17,619 nt of DNA from JAWXTP01 sp044433415 (GTDB lineage Bacteria; Bacteroidota; Bacteroidia; Bacteroidales; Rikenellaceae): contig JAWXTP010000056.1 of NCBI GenBank assembly GCA_044433415.1, forward strand, positions 1 to 17,619. The letters are read 5' to 3'. The notes under the pieces are model-generated. The model searched no databases and had not been told where the DNA came from. It saw only the letters and a list, made by a program, of their open reading frames with translations. This document shows positions 15,818 to 17,619 of this stretch, in pieces. Both the position numbers and the translations under genes were made by a program. Within the stretch, counting starts at the first letter, position 1. Each line of letters begins with the position of its first letter.

Positions 15818-15915
15818 GGAGGGTGACTCAAAAGGCTAGAAACAAAACAATCAATCCCTGTTACATAGCGTGTAGCAGGGGTTGATTGTTTGTTGTGGGT
15901 ACTTTTGGCGCACTC
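15818..15915 (+). mobile_element. Possible MITE-like 98-bp inverted-repeat element
   Basis: The ends are imperfect inverted repeats: GAGGGTGACTCAAAAG (left, from 15819) against the complement of CTTTTGGCGCACTC (right, 15902-15915), sharing GAG..TG..CAAAAG. TTAAA borders it on both sides (15813-15817 and 15916-15920), a possible target duplication, although the surroundings are AT-rich. The centre holds a 21-bp hairpin. No coding sequence is inside. Only one copy is present in this window, so mobility is unproven. Confidence 0.35.
15846..15892 (+). terminator. Long hairpin, likely bidirectional terminator between convergent genes
   Basis: AAACAATCAATCCCTGTTACA (15846-15866, given in full only as the stem's left arm of 21 nt: begins AAACAATC, ends TTACA) pairs with 15872-15892 around a 5-nt TAGCG loop. 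That is 21 consecutive pairs including two G-U wobbles, with A-rich and T-rich outer ends on either strand. It lies between ribBA (+) and the acyltransferase (-), where termination from both sides is expected. Confidence 0.65.
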
Positions 15916-15937
15916 TTAAAATTTATTTTTTTTATTT

Positions 15938-15962
15938 ACATAGTTCGAATCCTTGTAGGGTG
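15938..15962 (+). other. tRNA T-arm-like motif (possible tRNA 3'-end remnant or att scar)
   Basis: GTTCGAATCC at 15943-15952 equals the conserved T-loop/T-stem core of tRNA genes, and the following TTGTAGGGTGCT could be a 3' T-stem/acceptor strand. The 5-bp T-stem pairs only partly (3 of 5), and no D-arm, anticodon arm or 5' acceptor is found upstream. It is therefore not a functional tRNA. It abuts the stop codon of the minus-strand acyltransferase. Confidence 0.25.
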
Positions 15963-17093
15963 CTAAAATTTTTTATTTAGCCATTTTCTTATAGGTTCAT
16001 CATAATATTTTAAGCATATATAAGCTAATACTATATTTCCTGCAAACACCAATAATGCTACTTGCCAAGTTTCACCAAAGGTGTAAAGCTGTTTGTCTAT
16101 AAGCCAAGAATAAAATAAATACATAAATGGATAATGTATAATATATATAGGGTAAGAAATATCTCCTAAAAATGTGCATATCTTGTTGTTGATTCCATTT
16201 TTATTAATACTTCCTGATGCACCTAGCCAAAGAATAGTAGGGAACACTATAGCAATACAGAATAATTCGAATACACCATTCCAGTTTAAAGAACCTTGAG
16301 GCTCTAAATAAGGTACGTGGAATAATACTACTAGTAGCAATGAACATATCCAAAAGGCTCCTTTTACTTTTGTAGGACGGAAATTACGAGATAACAACAT
16401 ACCCAAAGAAAAAGGGAAAAGCATACGCAAAGAACCACCTAAGAAATTAACATTATCTATTGTCCAACCTACACCAATGCTGCCATATCCTGAGATGTCA
16501 AACATAATAAATAATCCAAGTCCTATTCCTAGTAATATAGTCCATATTGTTAATATTTTATTTGAAAAACGTCGTATGAATAGTGCGTATAGAATATTAC
16601 CTATGTATTCAAAGAATAAAGACCAGCTAGGGCCATTTAAAGGGTACATTTCACCATTACCACGTACTTCATAAGATGTTCCAGGTAGAGCAGGAAATAA
16701 AAACATGGTTAAAACCATAGAAAGCATAATTAATGAGGTGGAGATTTTTGTTCCATCCCATTGAACGCTGCCTTGTATACAAAATGTAATAGCACCTATG
16801 ACAGCACCTAAAATTACCAAAGGATGTAATCTTATTAACCTGCGTTTAAAGAAATTTTTTAATGTTAATGATTTTGTCCAACGTTCATCATAGGCGTAAC
16901 TAATTACAAAACCTGATAACATAAAAAAGAAATCAACAGCAAGATAGCCGTGGTTTATTGTTTGTATTATAGGGGTATTTCCTGCAAAGGCGTAACCTTC
17001 AAAAACGTGATACCATACTACTAGTAGGGCAGCAACACCTCTTAAACCATTTAGTATATTATATTGTGGTTTTTGTTCTAAAATTAAGTTCAT
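15963..17093 (-). CDS. Acyltransferase family 3 membrane protein (OafA/YrhL-like)
   Basis: Integral membrane O-acyltransferase of 376 residues, about ten hydrophobic segments, that would transfer an acyl (often acetyl) group to a cell-surface or exported sugar. The family signature is at the N-terminus: LNGLRGVAALLVVWYHVFEG, where Arg18 and His29 form the R-x10-H motif. It is followed by GYLAVDFFFMLSGFVISYAY, and later by a short RRLIRLHPL loop. The C-terminus has YPIYIIHYPFMYLFY and ends DEPIRKWLNKKF. It lacks the extra SGNH domain of longer OafA proteins. It is the only minus-strand gene, in a loosely packed end of the window without glycan-synthesis neighbours, so its acceptor is unknown. 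A good promoter lies upstream, and a strong hairpin stands downstream. Confidence 0.92.
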   Translation of the reverse strand: MNLILEQKPQYNILNGLRGVAALLVVWYHVFEGYAFAGNTPIIQTINHGYLAVDFFFMLSGFVISYAYDERWTKSLTLKNFFKRRLIRLHPLVILGAVIGAITFCIQGSVQWDGTKISTSLIMLSMVLTMFLFPALPGTSYEVRGNGEMYPLNGPSWSLFFEYIGNILYALFIRRFSNKILTIWTILLGIGLGLFIMFDISGYGSIGVGWTIDNVNFLGGSLRMLFPFSLGMLLSRNFRPTKVKGAFWICSLLLVVLFHVPYLEPQGSLNWNGVFELFCIAIVFPTILWLGASGSINKNGINNKICTFLGDISYPIYIIHYPFMYLFYSWLIDKQLYTFGETWQVALLVFAGNIVLAYICLKYYDEPIRKWLNKKF

Positions 17094-17151
17094 CGTTATA
17101 GTTTATTTTGTTGTTGTGGAGTAAAAACTTTCTCAAATATGGAGACTTTTA

Positions 17152-17180
17152 CAAAGATATAAAAACTTTTTAAATTTCAA
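17152..17180 (-). promoter_or_regulatory. Promoter of the acyltransferase gene
   Basis: On the minus strand, TTG (17180-17178), an 18-nt spacer, then TATCTTTG (17159-17152) match the Bacteroidota pattern TTG-N17-23-TAnnTTTG. The start codon is at 17093, so the leader would be about 50 nt. This is the best complete promoter in the window. Confidence 0.7.
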
Positions 17181-17194
17181 TATTTAATGTTAGA

Positions 17195-17243
17195 AACTAC
17201 TACTGATGCATCAATTTTTAACGTGTCAATAGTAGTTAAAAAT
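17195..17243. repeat. Two interleaved inverted repeats upstream of the acyltransferase promoter
   Basis: AACTACTA (17195-17202) is complementary to TAGTAGTT (17230-17237), and ATTTTTAAC (17214-17222) to GTTAAAAAT (17235-17243). A 10-bp palindrome TGATGCATCA lies between the left arms. The repeats sit 20-60 nt upstream of the promoter and could be regulator-binding sites or residual mobile-element structure. Confidence 0.35.
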
Positions 17244-17380
17244 CAATATTTTAGAGAAAATTAAACAGTAAAAAATGATTTGTTAATTATATTGAGTAAA
17301 ATATTTAAAAGTTGTGTAAATAGCTTATTTGTAAAGTGTTAGATTGTGTATAAATGAGTCTAGAAAGTTTGTTCAAGTGA

Positions 17381-17521
17381 TTGTTTGTTTGTTTACTGGC
17401 ACATCTGACAACATTTGCTGAGAAATTTAATCCTAAAAAAAAAGTAATTGTTGTTGGTACTGGAGGTATACCTCTAGAGGAGTTTATATCAATGAATCCT
17501 GTAGGTTTATTTAAACAGTAA
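17381..17521 (+). pseudogene. 3' remnant of a gene, perhaps an AAA ATPase/DUF4143 protein
   Basis: A 46-codon open stretch reads like the end of a real protein: LAHLTTFAEKFNPKKKVIVV, then GTGGIPLEEFISMNPVGLFKQ, then TAA. An in-frame TGA lies directly upstream (17378-17380) and there is no ATG before the conserved-looking part. The pattern (F-x-EKFNPKK, a hydrophobic strand, then GGIPLEEF and a final LF) resembles, from memory, the C-terminus of Bacteroidales ATP-binding proteins with a DUF4143 domain. That family assignment is tentative. The 5' part of the gene is missing from this window, so this looks like a deletion relic at the junction of core and accessory DNA. Confidence 0.5.
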
Positions 17522-17619
17522 AATGGAATATTGCTTTAAGAAGATTAAGTAAGTTGTTGGCTTATTATGCTAACCGAGTAGTCAGATATGTGACAAATTC
17601 AACTAGTGTATTATAGTTT

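Larger units (their letters stand above)
17094..17619. other. Mostly non-coding right end of the window
   Basis: About 520 nt, very AT-rich, with no intact gene. It contains the acyltransferase promoter, the inverted repeats, a 13-bp direct repeat TTAAACAGTAAAA (17261-17273 and 17511-17523), a short (TTGT)n run at 17381-17394, and the gene remnant ending at 17521. Nothing convincing is seen in 17524-17619. Confidence 0.6.

Noticed and set aside
15900..15965. Functional tRNA gene
   Set aside because: Only a T-arm-like core is present; no D-arm, anticodon arm or pairing 5' acceptor strand could be found on the plus strand upstream.
17524..17613. Short open stretch after the gene remnant (about 30 codons ending in TAG)
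   Set aside because: It has no start codon, no recognisable motif, and its length is within chance expectation.
1..17619. CRISPR arrays, defence systems, transposase genes or phage genes
   Set aside because: No regularly spaced repeats and no proteins of these classes are encoded; the only mobile-type signal is the small non-coding element at 15818-15915.

Overview
The window is an AT-rich chromosomal segment that looks like a member of the Bacteroidota, most likely order Bacteroidales. The reasons are: lipoproteins and a PorT-like outer-membrane barrel typical of that phylum; an Ig-like (Big_5) lipoprotein with the mature N-terminus CANPASPTGG and a DUF4296 lipoprotein; start codons preceded by A-rich DNA instead of Shine-Dalgarno motifs; and TAnnTTTG promoter boxes. 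No 16S or other phylogenetic marker is present, so the genus is not assigned.

Layout. Bases 1-15766 are a dense run of plus-strand genes. They are a 5'-truncated AspT/YidE-type transporter, dipeptidase E (pepE), a YraN-family protein, methionyl-tRNA synthetase (metG) and a terminator. These are followed by an Ig-like lipoprotein and a PorT-like barrel with a 5-nt gap, then rbfA overlapping a LolC/E-type permease. Next come a DUF4296 lipoprotein overlapping an amidohydrolase, a radical SAM protein, prfB with a programmed +1 frameshift, and an LptF/LptG permease overlapping ribBA. Themes are translation (metG, rbfA, prfB), envelope biogenesis (LolC/E-like, LptF/G, lipoproteins, barrel) and small-molecule metabolism (pepE, amidohydrolase, ribBA). 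Several neighbours overlap by 1 to 44 nt, which suggests transcription units with translational coupling.

Bases 15767-17619 differ in character. They hold a 196-nt convergent spacer with a 21-bp hairpin inside a possible 98-bp MITE-like element, then a tRNA T-arm-like motif touching the stop of a minus-strand acyltransferase gene. That gene has a good upstream Bacteroidota promoter. Beyond it are about 520 nt of mostly non-coding DNA containing a 3'-terminal gene remnant. This end is the accessory part of the window.

I found no new multi-gene system such as a defence island, CRISPR array or biosynthetic cluster. The most notable signals are the RF2 frameshift site in a region without Shine-Dalgarno starts, two GTG starts placed so close to TAnnTTTG boxes that the mRNAs may be leaderless, two mutually exclusive hairpins between the LolC/E-like and DUF4296 genes, the MITE-like element, the gene remnant, and the absence of TGA among 15 gene-terminal stop codons.
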